From assembly GCA_948567375.1 (NCBI GenBank), contig OX419759.1, positions 42,126,593 to 42,190,592 of the forward strand: DNA of 64,000 bases, read 5' to 3'. Below the pieces are notes generated by a model that saw nothing but the letters and a program-made list of their open reading frames with translations, was not told the origin of the DNA and did no database searches. Source of the DNA: Lunularia cruciata (lineage: Eukaryota > Streptophyta > Marchantiopsida > Lunulariales > Lunulariaceae). How positions within the stretch are numbered: position 1 is the stretch's first letter; each line of letters opens with the position of its first letter. Both the position numbers and the translations under genes were made by a program. Below are positions 33,203 through 42,384 of the stretch, one piece after another.

Positions 33203-33307
33203 TGTGGCACTTTAGAGTCTATGTATGACTTATGTGTGAGTTGTGCTTTTATAGTGTATGATGTTGACAGCGATGTATGTTGTGTAGCAATGTATATACG
33301 CACGACA
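33203..33307 (+). repeat. El1-B terminal block B2 (right end)
   Basis: Second copy of the 105-base B block. Its last base is followed by the target duplication TCCA and by El1-A sequence, so it is the physical right end of El1-B. Confidence 0.88.
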
Positions 33308-33923
33308 TCCATCATAGAGACCACAATTGGTCCACCATGCTCATGAGGAGCTAGGACATGTTTGAGTAAAGTGTACATATAGCTTACTCTAGTGTACATA
33401 TAGCTTACATGTTATAGTCATTATTGGTGGCACAATATGCAGACCGAGGTACAATAGTTTGTTGCCATATGTGTGGTTTGTGACCAAGTTATAGCATCAT
33501 TCAATGCTCCTACGCCAGAGGTACACCCATTACCTATCATGGTATTGGGTTATCATTGGAGTTTGGACTTCATTGGACCTTTATTGCTGACTATGAGACA
33601 TCATCGATATGTTTTGGTGATGGTGGAGCACTTCTCCAAGTGGATGGAGTTGGTGGTACTTCCTAACAAGTCTAGTGAAGAGACAATTAACTCATTCCTA
33701 GATCGAATTCTTAGTCATTTTGGTGCACCAATTGAGGTTTTGACTGTTCAGGGTATAGAGTTGTTGGAGGAGTTTCAGGTCTTGTGTGACAAGGCTTTGA
33801 TTGATCACCATACTACCTCTTGAGATTACCCTAAGGCAAATGGCTTAGCAGAGGGAGTGGTTCAGACAGTGAAGAAAGGATTGCAAAGTATGGTTTGCAA
33901 AGAGGTAATTGGAGATTGGGATC
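33308..33923 (+). pseudogene. pol: El1-A integrase, central part
   Basis: It resumes El1-A after El1-B (TCCATCATAGAGACCAC is the rejoined reading). It includes LGYHWSLDFIGPL and MVEHFSKWMELVVLP of the integrase core. The second catalytic Asp is changed (VLTVQG where El1-B has VLTDQG), so this copy is inactive. A small duplication of GTGTACATATAGCTTAC is found at 33369-33410. It is interrupted at 33924 by El3b. Confidence 0.88.
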
Positions 33924-34615
33924 TGTAACACCCATTTGTGCATGTGTGTGGTATTGTGATATTTAGCTTGGTATTACAAGTACTTAAGAGATATTATTTA
34001 TATAGAGATAAAGGATGGTTCTATATTAGTCATGGTTAGCTAAAGTTAGTCATAGCTAAGATAGATGGGACCTTACTTTAGAGGAAGTAGAAAAGATGAG
34101 CACCACTATTTTGGATTTTAGTGTGTTGACTTGGTATTATTCCTAGGTGTTTGGCTTTGGGGAAAGAGTTGAGAACTCTTGGGCCCGCAAGCCTTTTTGT
34201 TTTGGATTCTTCTTTAGTCCAAGGATAGCCCATGTGAGGGAATCTTTGACTTAGTGGTTGGGTCAAGATAAGACCACATGCTTAGAGGAATATGCCCATG
34301 TGAATGGATATTCCTTTCTACTTTTTGACTTTACTTGACTTTTAGTCTAGTAACTTGAGTTACTACGGTAATTAGTAACTTTGGTACGTAACTATTTCAC
34401 AAGTATATAAACAAGGGGTGAGGAGGTACTCATCATCCTTTCATTTGCAACTATCTCTCTCTCATTGAGTTCTCTAGTGAGCAATGTCTTGAGTCTTGGA
34501 GTGTTAGCCTTGGAGGAGTATGATGGAGTTGGGGTTCCTTGCCTTCTTAGTCCATGGTGTGCTACCATAATAGCCATCAGAGGTTCATCCTGAGTGAGAG
34601 ACAGGCCGGCTCACA
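33924..34615 (+). repeat. El3b 5' LTR
   Basis: 692 bases, TGTAACACCC...CGGCTCACA, with a TATA box at 34404-34411. The primer site follows at 34620-34637. Confidence 0.95.
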
Positions 34616-34656
34616 TTTTTGGTTCCGTTGCCGGGACCTCTCTAGAAGGCAAGATA

Positions 34657-34827
34657 ATGTTCCGCGTCCAATTCTACATTAAGCAGAAGGAGGCTATGAG
34701 AGCTCACTTGGAGAGAACATTAGGAGAGGAGAGGGCTGAACTTATGTTAGAGAACCAAGATCCATTTGGATATCATGTAGTTCATTATGATGTCTTTGAG
34801 GTGATTTTGTACATCTTGTACACATGA
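34657..34827 (+). CDS. El3b leader small ORF
   Basis: 56 residues from an ATG, differing from the El3a ORF at only a few residues (IKQKEAM for IRQKEAM, FGYHVV for FVYPVV). Being open in both copies supports translation. See the El3a entry for the link to the El2 leader ORFs. Confidence 0.6.
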   Translation: MFRVQFYIKQKEAMRAHLERTLGEERAELMLENQDPFGYHVVHYDVFEVILYILYT

Positions 34828-35474
34828 GAGGAATTGGAGAGATTGTGTGAGGTGGATTGCAGATTTTGGGGCTTAAGGTGATTTTGGGCAAAATCTCAAG
34901 TTTGAGATCTGGACTTGAGATTTCTACACATGATAGCTTGGGTTATCTTTCAGTTAGCACACTTGAAATTATTGTGAGAGCTTCTATGCGCACTGGGCTA
35001 GAATTTTGAAAGTTGATAGGGTAAAGTGCTCCCGCAACTGCATGCTCTCTGGAAAATTGTACAGAGTCTGCCATTTCTTCAATTTTCAGTAAGTTGTTCT
35101 AAACATTTCCAAGAAAAGTTAGTGCATTGTATCCTACCTGCTGCCACAAAAATTAGAGAGAGATCGTTCTTGCGCAGGGAGAAATGAGTTTTAGAAGTAA
35201 GGGGGGTGGTTTTCAGACCAAATCTGAAATATGGGTGCTGAATAGAAAGATGTCTAGGCCAAATGGCTCAATGAAAAGATCTGAAATTTTGCAGGGATGG
35301 ACGCCCAGGAGTTGTTATCAAGTGTGCAAAAATTTTAGAGGACTGTGATATATTGGTTGGGAGATTTGAGTGACATTGTGAGGAAGGGTCAATTCTGCAG
35401 AGTGGAGATCTCATGCATGAGAAGTTTGAGATCAACAAAAAGCATGTTTGAGTGTTTAGATTCATCTTGGGAAC

Positions 35475-35948
35475 ATGGAGGCTCATCAAGAGTGGAAATT
35501 GAGATTATGCAAGGTTCCCCAAGGGTTTGAGGTGATTGTAGGGGTGGATTTGAGGAAAAGAGAGTTTACAATAGAATTTGAAGAGAATATTGAGAGGCTC
35601 CAAAACCCTACACCACTTGGAGGAAAGAGTGAGTCTAAGTGCTTTCTATGTGGAGAGAAGGGACATAAGGCAAGTTCATGTCCATTGACCTTTGAGAGCA
35701 AGAGATTGAGGGAAAGGAGAGGCTTACTTGACTTGGGTTTGCATGTTGGACCTTCTTCACCAAGATTGGGCGGGAGAAGATCTAAGACCAAGGAGTTGTG
35801 TGAGGTTTGTGGAGTTGAAGGACTTCCAAAAGGACATGAGTGTAGTGGAGTAAAAACACTTTTGGAAACTTTAATGAAGGATCTTGGAGAGAGTCTTAGT
35901 ACAGCTATAGAAATACTATCAGCTTCATCAGCTAGTTCTCAAGATTAG
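35475..35948 (+). CDS. El3b pre-gag ORF with zinc knuckle
   Basis: 157 residues with an ATG start, collinear with 23509-23982 and open throughout. The knuckle reads CFLCGEKGHKASSC here. The second cluster CEVCGVEGLPKGHEC has an extra Cys that El3a lacks (HES in El3a), which would complete a CX2C...HxC set and may be the ancestral form. This ORF stays open while gag and pol in the same element have broken. Confidence 0.75.
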   Translation: MEAHQEWKLRLCKVPQGFEVIVGVDLRKREFTIEFEENIERLQNPTPLGGKSESKCFLCGEKGHKASSCPLTFESKRLRERRGLLDLGLHVGPSSPRLGGRRSKTKELCEVCGVEGLPKGHECSGVKTLLETLMKDLGESLSTAIEILSASSASSQD

Positions 35949-36184
35949 TGATGGAGATAATCTTTCAACTTATGGATAAACTATCCATGAGAGTTAGATT
36001 AATATGCACTCTAGGATTTGATGTTGCTATAGAAATCTTGGAGCAACCTGAACCTTTTGTTTTCCCTAGAGTGGATTATTCTTAGATGGTGTTAGGCATG
36101 TATATACTCTATTAGTAATAGAGTGAGAGAAAAGAAAAGAGAAAAAAAAAATTTGAGAGAAAAGAAAGATAGTGAGGGGTTAAG

Positions 36185-38781
36185 ATGGGAAAACTTCCGG
36201 TTTTCTTTGGCAAGGATGGAGAAGATGTGGAGGCCTTTGTGAGAGACTTCAAGAGAGCTTGCATAGGAAACAATGAGAGGAGGAAGAATGAGTGGGCCTC
36301 ATTATTACCAGATTTACCTCATTATGCAGCACTTACATGGTATGAGTCAAAATACCAAAAGAGAGAGAGGAGAGAAGGGGAAGAGGAGTCTTGGGAGACT
36401 TTGACTTCAACACTCATTGAGAACTTTCTTCCTGATGAGAGTTATGAGAGATTGATGAGTGAGGTTACATTTCTCAAGCAAGGAGATGGAGAGAAAGTGA
36501 GAGTCTATGTGGAAAGAGTGGAAAAGTTAGAGTCTAGATTTCGCATAGTGTTGAGGAAGGGTGGGGATGATGTGGAGACTACAATGATTAGCATAGGGGC
36601 CATGCTCACCAAGAATTTTGTGGGAGGATTGAGACCACAAATTAGAAGCAAGGTGAGATATGAGAAACCTTCTTCCAAGGTTGAAGCTATCAAGATCGCA
36701 ATTCGTATGGAGGAGAGTTTGGAAGGGGATGAGAGTGATTTGGTGGTGAAGGAGGTTGTGCATCCTCCTCAAGGCTACAAGTTTGGTGGAACTTCTGATA
36801 CTTTGGTGACAAGGGTTGCACCACAAGTAGTAGTTGCTCCAGTTCTTGCACCTCCACCAAAAGATCCACTCCAAACCATCACAGAACAACTTGCGGATCT
36901 CAAGATCAATGTGGTGCAACTATGGGAGAAGAGAGAGGTGGATCAGAATGTAGGGAGAGGGCCTAGGAGTTATGGAAAATATCAATATAGAGGAGGCCAA
37001 CCAGCCAACAATTTCAATGATAAAAATTGTTTTGGTTGTGGAGGAAGAGGCCATATCCAAAGGAATTGTCCAAATTCCACTTACCATGGAGGAAGGGGTT
37101 ATGAGGGAGCCAATAGAGGGAAAGAGGGAGGTAGTGAAACCCAAGTGGCTCCTAATCCCAACAAAGGAAAGGGGATAGCATCCATAGATGTGGTAGAGAG
37201 CAAGTATCAGAAGGGAGAGTACTCAAACTCCAAGGGTCTTAATTTGGAGCTTTTGGCACAAGAGAAGAAGAGAGCTCGTTTTGCAGAGGATGTTCACTCT
37301 TCTCAAGGATTTACTTCAAGCAAGGATACTCCTATGTCTACTAGGAGCACTCGCACCTCAACACCATCAACAAAAAAGACTCCAAGGAAGAAGTTGGGGA
37401 TGGAGGACTTCTTGATCTCAAAGCAACAATGGAACTACAATGTGTTGGAGGATGTTGGTAGTCACAAGGCTAACATCACAATGGGCCAATTAATTGCTTT
37501 GAACCCTACCTTGTCTACTAGGAGCACTCGCACCTCAACACCATCAACAAAAAAGACTCCAAGGAAGAAGTTGGGGATGGAGGACTTCTTGATCTCAAAG
37601 CAACAATGGAACTACAATGTGTTGGAGGATGTTGGTAGTCACAAGGCTAACATCACAGTGGGCCAATTAATTGCTTTGAACCCTTGAGAAAGGAGCTTAG
37701 AGGTGGTTTGAGTTCTACAAGGAGCAAGAAGAAGAAGAAGGCAAAAGTTCCACTATCAATGGGGGTGGTGGATGCCAAGCCAGCACCATGGGAGGCTTGT
37801 GAATATGCCTCCAAGATTGATGTGAGAGTGAATGGTCACAACATCAAGGAGGCATTGGTTGATGGAGGATCAGCAGTGAATGCCATGTCAGAAAGGTTGA
37901 TGAAGAAGTTGGGTATGATACCCTCAAGACCTTCAACATTTGTGGTGAGCATGGCAAACAAGCAACAAGTTCGACCAGTAGGGGTGATGGATAAGGTGGT
38001 AGTTTCAGTTATGGGAGTTCAAAATCTCATGACTTTCCAAGTCTTGAAGGATTCAAGCTATGACTTACTTCTTGGGAGGCCATGGTTGAGAGCAGCACGC
38101 ACAACTGATCAATGGCACAAAGGGTACTTGAGGATTGGGCCATCAAACCATAGAGTCACTGTTCCTGTGACTAACACCACCAACACTTCACATTCAGATA
38201 CCCCATCTTCTGATTATTGGGAATCAGATTCTGAAGAAGGAGCTTCAGGTGTGGACACAAGCATGGAAGAGGAGACTTCCACGGAGGAGGATGAATCTGA
38301 ATGTGATTCAGATGTGTATCCTTTGTGTGCTATGGATTTTGCACCTAAGCCAGAGGTTTTGAAGGACCCAAATAAATCATCATTGACACTTGAGGAGGTA
38401 GAGAGAAGGTTATCTACCCTCAAGTATGGCCCAAACGTTACCAAGGAGGAGAAGGTGAGATTTGAGGAGATTTTCCGCAAGTTCATCTATGTGTTTGCTT
38501 TTAGTTACAAGGATTTGAAGGAAGTCACCTTGGAGGAGCACAAGATAGAGGTGGAGTCACATGCAAGACCAATCCGCCAAAAGCAACATCGCATTAGCCC
38601 ACCAATATCTTTGGTTGTGAAGGAGAAGATTGATAAGCTCAAGGAGGCTGGATTTATCTTTGAGGTGGAGAATTCAGAATGGGTGTCTCCAATTGTCATT
38701 GTGAAGAAAAAGAATGGCAAGCTTCGGGTATGTGTGGATTACAAGAAGCTCAATGCTGTTACTAAAAAGGACTACTACCCA
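36185..38781 (+). pseudogene. gag: El3b gag, protease and start of RT
   Basis: ATG start, MGKLPVFFGKDGEDVEAFVR. Gag runs unbroken through the knuckle CFGCGGRGHIQRNC to 37513. A 177-base unit is then repeated, and the second unit lacks 4 bases, giving a frameshift and a TGA at 37685-37687. The protease follows in the next frame with ALVDGGSAVNAM and LLLGRPWLRAART. RT begins with SEWVSPIVIVKKKNGKLRVC and DYKKLNAV, then meets a TAA at 38782-38784, where El3a reads on (YYPLPF). Confidence 0.9.
37337..37683 (+). repeat. 177-base tandem duplication in El3b gag
   Basis: Units 37337-37513 and 37514-37683 both begin TCTACTAGGAGCACTCGC and are almost identical. El3a has one unit. The second unit ends GAACCC-TTGAG, against GAACCCTACCTTG in the first, a loss of 4 bases that breaks the frame. 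Confidence 0.92.
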
Positions 38782-38784
38782 TAA

Positions 38785-40061
38785 CCATTCATTGATGAGA
38801 TCTTGGAGGAGGTTGCAGGTCATGAGAGGTACAGTTTTGGAGATGGTTATAGTGGATATAACCGAATCAAGATTGCACCAGAGCATCAACAACTCACTAC
38901 ATTCACCACACCTTGGGGAACTTATGCTTTCAAGGTCATGCCTTTTGGCTTTGCAATGCTCCAACCACATTCCAATGGTTCATGAACAAGGTATTTGAAC
39001 CTTTCATTGGGAAATTTGTGAGAGATTTCATTGATGACTTTTGTGTCTATGGGAGCAAGGAGGAGCACTTTGAGCACCTAATCAAAGTCTTGCAACGCTT
39101 GGATGAGGCAAATGCATCACTCAACCCAGAGAAGTGCATTTTTGGATGTGAAGAAGGTCTACTTTTGGGGCACATCATCTTCAAGGATGGAATAGCAGTT
39201 GATCCTGAGAAGGTGAGGAAAATCTCAGACCTTCCATTCCCTTCAAGCTTGACAAAGTTACGCCAATTCTTGGGAATGGTTGGGTACTATAGGAGGTTCA
39301 TCTTCTCATTTTCCAACAAGGCTTATGCATTGACCATCTACATGAAGAAGGGTGTAGATTACATGGTGATTTTGGAAGACAAGGAGGCTCTCAAAGCTTT
39401 TGAGGAGCTCAAGCAATCCCTTGTTGTAGCTCCAATTCTTGCTAAACCTGATTGGAGTAAGCCTTTCATCCTCTACACTGATGCTTCTAATGTAGCTATA
39501 GGATGCACTCTTAGTCAATTAGACCAAGATGGGCATGATCATCCAATAGCTTATGCTAGTAGGCAAATGATTTCAGCAGAGAAGAACTACTCTGTCACGG
39601 AGAGAGAAGGGTTGGCAGTGATCTTTGGTCTCAAGAAGTTTAGACACTACTTGATTGGAGGGAAAGCCACAATTGTCACGGATCACAAGGCTTTGAAGTA
39701 CATCTTCAACAAGCCTAATGTTGAAGGGAGACTAGCAAGGTGGATGATACTCTTGTCTGAGTATGACTACACAATTGAGGATAGGCCAAGAAAGAAACAT
39801 GCAAATGCTGATTTGTTATCTAGAGCCTATGATCATGATAGAGATGAGCCAGTAGATGATTCCTTCCCGGATGAGGAGCTCATGACAATCTCAGTCACTC
39901 AAAAGATTCCAATGGAGTACAAGGAGATTGTGGATTTTGTGACAAGAGGTAACTATCCAGAAGGGATGCATGCTAGGGAGAGGAAGGCCCTTGCAGCAAG
40001 ATCTAGACCTTACACAATGGTGGAGGATATTCTTTTTCACCAAGGAGCAAATGGTCTACTT
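38785..40061 (+). pseudogene. pol: El3b reverse transcriptase and RNase H
   Basis: It continues RT with YSFGDGYSGYNRIKIAPEHQ. A one-base loss near 38948 (GGCTTTGC in place of GGGCTTTGC) shifts the frame within the FGLCNAP motif. The rest is open: IDDFCVYGS, then FLGMVGYYRRFIFSFSNKAY, RNase H with FILYTDASNVAIGCTLSQ, LAVIFGLKKFRHYLIGGKAT and HANADLLSRAYDHD. It ends at TGA 40062-40064, at the same codon as the El3a stop 27907-27909. Confidence 0.92.
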
Positions 40062-40064
40062 TGA

Positions 40065-41183
40065 AGAGCAGTGGGTAAGGAAGAGTCTGTCCTACTCATA
40101 AAGGAGTTTCATGAAGGTTTAGTATGTGGAAGACACTTTGCAAGAAAGGTGACTGCTTTCAAGATTCTAGATGCAGGTTACCATTGGAGAGGGATTTTCA
40201 AGGATTGTCTTGATTATTGCAAAACTTGTCATGTTTGTCAAGCTTTTGCTAGAAAGTCTACATCCACTCCACCACTTAGATCAATTCCATTGCTATGACC
40301 TTTTGAGAAGTGGGGAATTGATTTTGTAGGACCTCTCAATAGAACCCCAAGGAACAATCGGTACATTGTGGTAGTTACTGATTACCTTACCAAGTGGGTT
40401 GAGGCTAGACCATTGAGGGACAAGAATGAAGATGAAGTGGGTAGATTTCTTTATGAACGCATTATCACTAGGTTTGGATGCCCTTTGGAGTGGGTTTCTG
40501 ATAGAGGAGGAGAGTTTACAAGAAGCATTACTACAGCCATGCTACGACATTTCTCTATCACACATAGAGTAACTACATCCTATAAGCCAAATTCCAATGG
40601 CTTGGCAGAGAGAACCAATCAGACCTTGTGCATGATGTTGGCCAACGATGCAGAAATGGAGGGGGCTAAACATCATTGGGACAAGAGGATTCATGCAGTT
40701 TTGTGGGAGTATAGGACAACCATGAAGACTTCCATCAAATATTCTCCATTCCAATTGGTGTATGGTATTGAGTCTACCTTACCTATTCACTTTGATCTTC
40801 CTACCTTCCAAAGCATTCATAGGAGATTGAAGAAAGCACAAGGAAGTGATGCAGAGAAGTCAAGGAAGGATCAACTCATGGAGTTGGAAGAGGCAAGAGC
40901 AGTTGCTATGGTTCGAGTGGAGCAAGCCCAAAGGAAACAAAAGGAGAGCTATGACAAGAGGCAAGGCAAGAAGAAGGTGGAGCCTTTCAAAGAAGGTGAT
41001 TGGGTAATGTTGTTTGATTCCATTTGATTCAAGAGAGTGCAAAAGAAGTTTTTGCCTAAGTACTTTGGACCTTTCATAGTAGAGAAGGTGTGGGGCAATT
41101 ACACTTATGATCTCAAGGAGTTGGGAGGAAGACACTTTGATAAGATTAACCATGATAAGTTGAAGATGTACCATAGAAGGTAG
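40065..41183 (+). pseudogene. pol: El3b integrase
   Basis: Zinc domain CKTCHVCQAF, core GIDFVGPL, VSDRGGEFTR and NSNGLAERTNQTL, C-terminal PFKEGDWVMLFDSI. Stops: TGA 40296-40298 (GGA in El3a) and TGA 41025-41027 (CGA in El3a, a clear C-to-T change). Otherwise a single frame. Confidence 0.92.
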
Positions 41184-41231
41184 AGAGACCTTCACTTTGA
41201 GGAAAAAGTGAAAACTTAGTCCGGGGGTAAA

Positions 41232-41903
41232 TGTAACACCCATTTGTGCATGTGTGTGGTATTGTGATATTTAGCTTGGTATAACAAGTACTTAAGAGAT
41301 ATTATTTATATCGAAATAAAGGATGGTTCTATATTAGTCATAGCTAAGATAGATGGGACCTTACTTTAGAGGAAGTAGAAAAGATGAGCACCACTATTTT
41401 GGATTTTAGTGTGTTGACTTGGTATTATTCCTAGGTGTTTGGCTTTGGGGAAAGAGTTGAGAACTCTTGGGCCCGCAAGCCTTTTTGTTTTGGATTCTTC
41501 TTTAGTCCAAGGATAGCCCATGTGAGGGAATCCTTGACTTAGTGGTTGGGTCACGATAAGACCACATGCTTAGAGGAATATGCCCATGTGAATGGATATT
41601 CCTTTCTACTTTTTGACTTTACTTGACTTTTAGTCTAGTAACTTGAGTTACTACGGTAATTAGTAACTTTGGTATGTAACTATTTCACAAGTATATAAAC
41701 AAGGGGTGAGGAGGTACTCATCATCCTTTCATTTGCAACTATCTCTCTCTCATTGAGTTCTCTAGTGAGCAATGTCTTGAGTCTTGGAGTGTTACCCTTG
41801 GAGGAGTATGATGGAGTTGGGGTTCCTTGCCTTCTTTGTCCATGGTGCGCTACCATAATAGCCATCAGAGGTTCATCCTGAGTGAGAGACAGGCCGGCTC
41901 ACA
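41232..41903 (+). repeat. El3b 3' LTR
   Basis: 672 bases. It lacks about 20 bases between two copies of TAGTCAT (near 41335) that the other LTRs of the family have, a typical small deletion between short direct repeats. Confidence 0.94.
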
Positions 41904-42384
41904 GGTCTCCAATTACCTTGGTTGGCCATGGGCTCTTGGTTCAGCCGGCAAGCCTCCTTAGTTTCCTTCTCTCCTTACTTCCTACTCTATGGATAAGATC
42001 TAGATTCACCTGCAGCCATTTGTCAAGATGCTATTGTAGTTCTGGACTTGGATGACCCAAATGTATGGAAGAGCGCATGTTCTCAATGGGCAGAGATCTT
42101 TCAGAGAGTGATGCCAATGGCATTTGAGAACTTGACAATTACTCAAAAAAGAGATACTTTACGCCATGCTACCATTCAAGGAGGAAGTTATAGATCTTCA
42201 ATCCGTTTATTTCATCCCGGAGACTATGTATATCTATAGTAGACAACACCGACGACACTTGATGTTTTGATAGATTGCATAATCTTGAGAGTGTGTGAGG
42301 TTTTCCCATCTAGAATCCTTGTGTTAGAAGGATGTGATGGTGTTGTTTGGAAGGATCAGGTGCACAATTGTGCGCCATGCCACT
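41904..42384 (+). pseudogene. pol: El1-A integrase, C-terminal part
   Basis: Collinear with El1-B 31795-32272. It includes SYRSSIRLFHPGDYVYL and a stop at 42238-42240, and continues in frame (VLEGCDGVVWKDQVHNCAPC). A codon that is a stop in El1-B is TGG here. It stops at CGCCATGCCACT, before the PHD finger, where an El4 LTR begins. Confidence 0.88.

Larger units (their letters stand above)
15563..33307 (+). mobile_element. El1-B: gypsy element encoding a DNA methyltransferase and PHD finger
   Basis: It inserted into El1-A integrase: the flanks read CACTTCCA|TGTC... and ...GACA|TCCATCATAG, a 4-base duplication TCCA (15559-15562 and 33308-33311). The coding order is gag with two zinc knuckles, protease, linker, C5 methyltransferase, then in the -1 frame RT, RNase H, integrase, PHD finger. 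Ends are TGTC...GACA. It is interrupted by El3a inside RT (21958-29766). A few stops and at least one frameshift make it defective, but every domain can be read through. It is the better-preserved copy of the family in this window. Confidence 0.93.
33924..41903 (+). mobile_element. El3b: second Tat/Athila-like element
   Basis: 7,980 bases, LTRs at 33924-34615 and 41232-41903, inserted in El1-A integrase. Flanks GATC and GGTC fit a 4-base duplication with one later change (El1-B reads GGGATCTCC here). Same gene order as El3a. Its gag-protease holds a 177-base tandem duplication. More differences between its LTRs than in El3a, including a 20-base deletion. Confidence 0.93.
1249..42384 (+). mobile_element. 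El1-A: decayed methyltransferase-bearing gypsy element, split three times
   Basis: This is the oldest clearly delimited element. Its pieces are 1249-6238, 12491-15562, 33308-33923 and 41904-42384; El2, El1-B and El3b fill the gaps. The pieces align collinearly with El1-B: terminal repeat, leader, gag, protease, methyltransferase, reverse transcriptase, RNase H and integrase. It starts with TGTCATGCC, the same terminus as El1-B. It stops before the PHD finger, where an El4 LTR begins at 42385. Stops and frameshifts are frequent, and CpG sites kept in El1-B are often TpG or CpA here, so it is older than El1-B, which also sits inside it. Confidence 0.9.

Noticed and set aside
32646-33307. El1 as a DIRS/Ngaro element
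   Set aside because: The repeat layout is similar, but pol has a DDE integrase with HHCC domain, no tyrosine recombinase is seen, and a 4-base target duplication is present.
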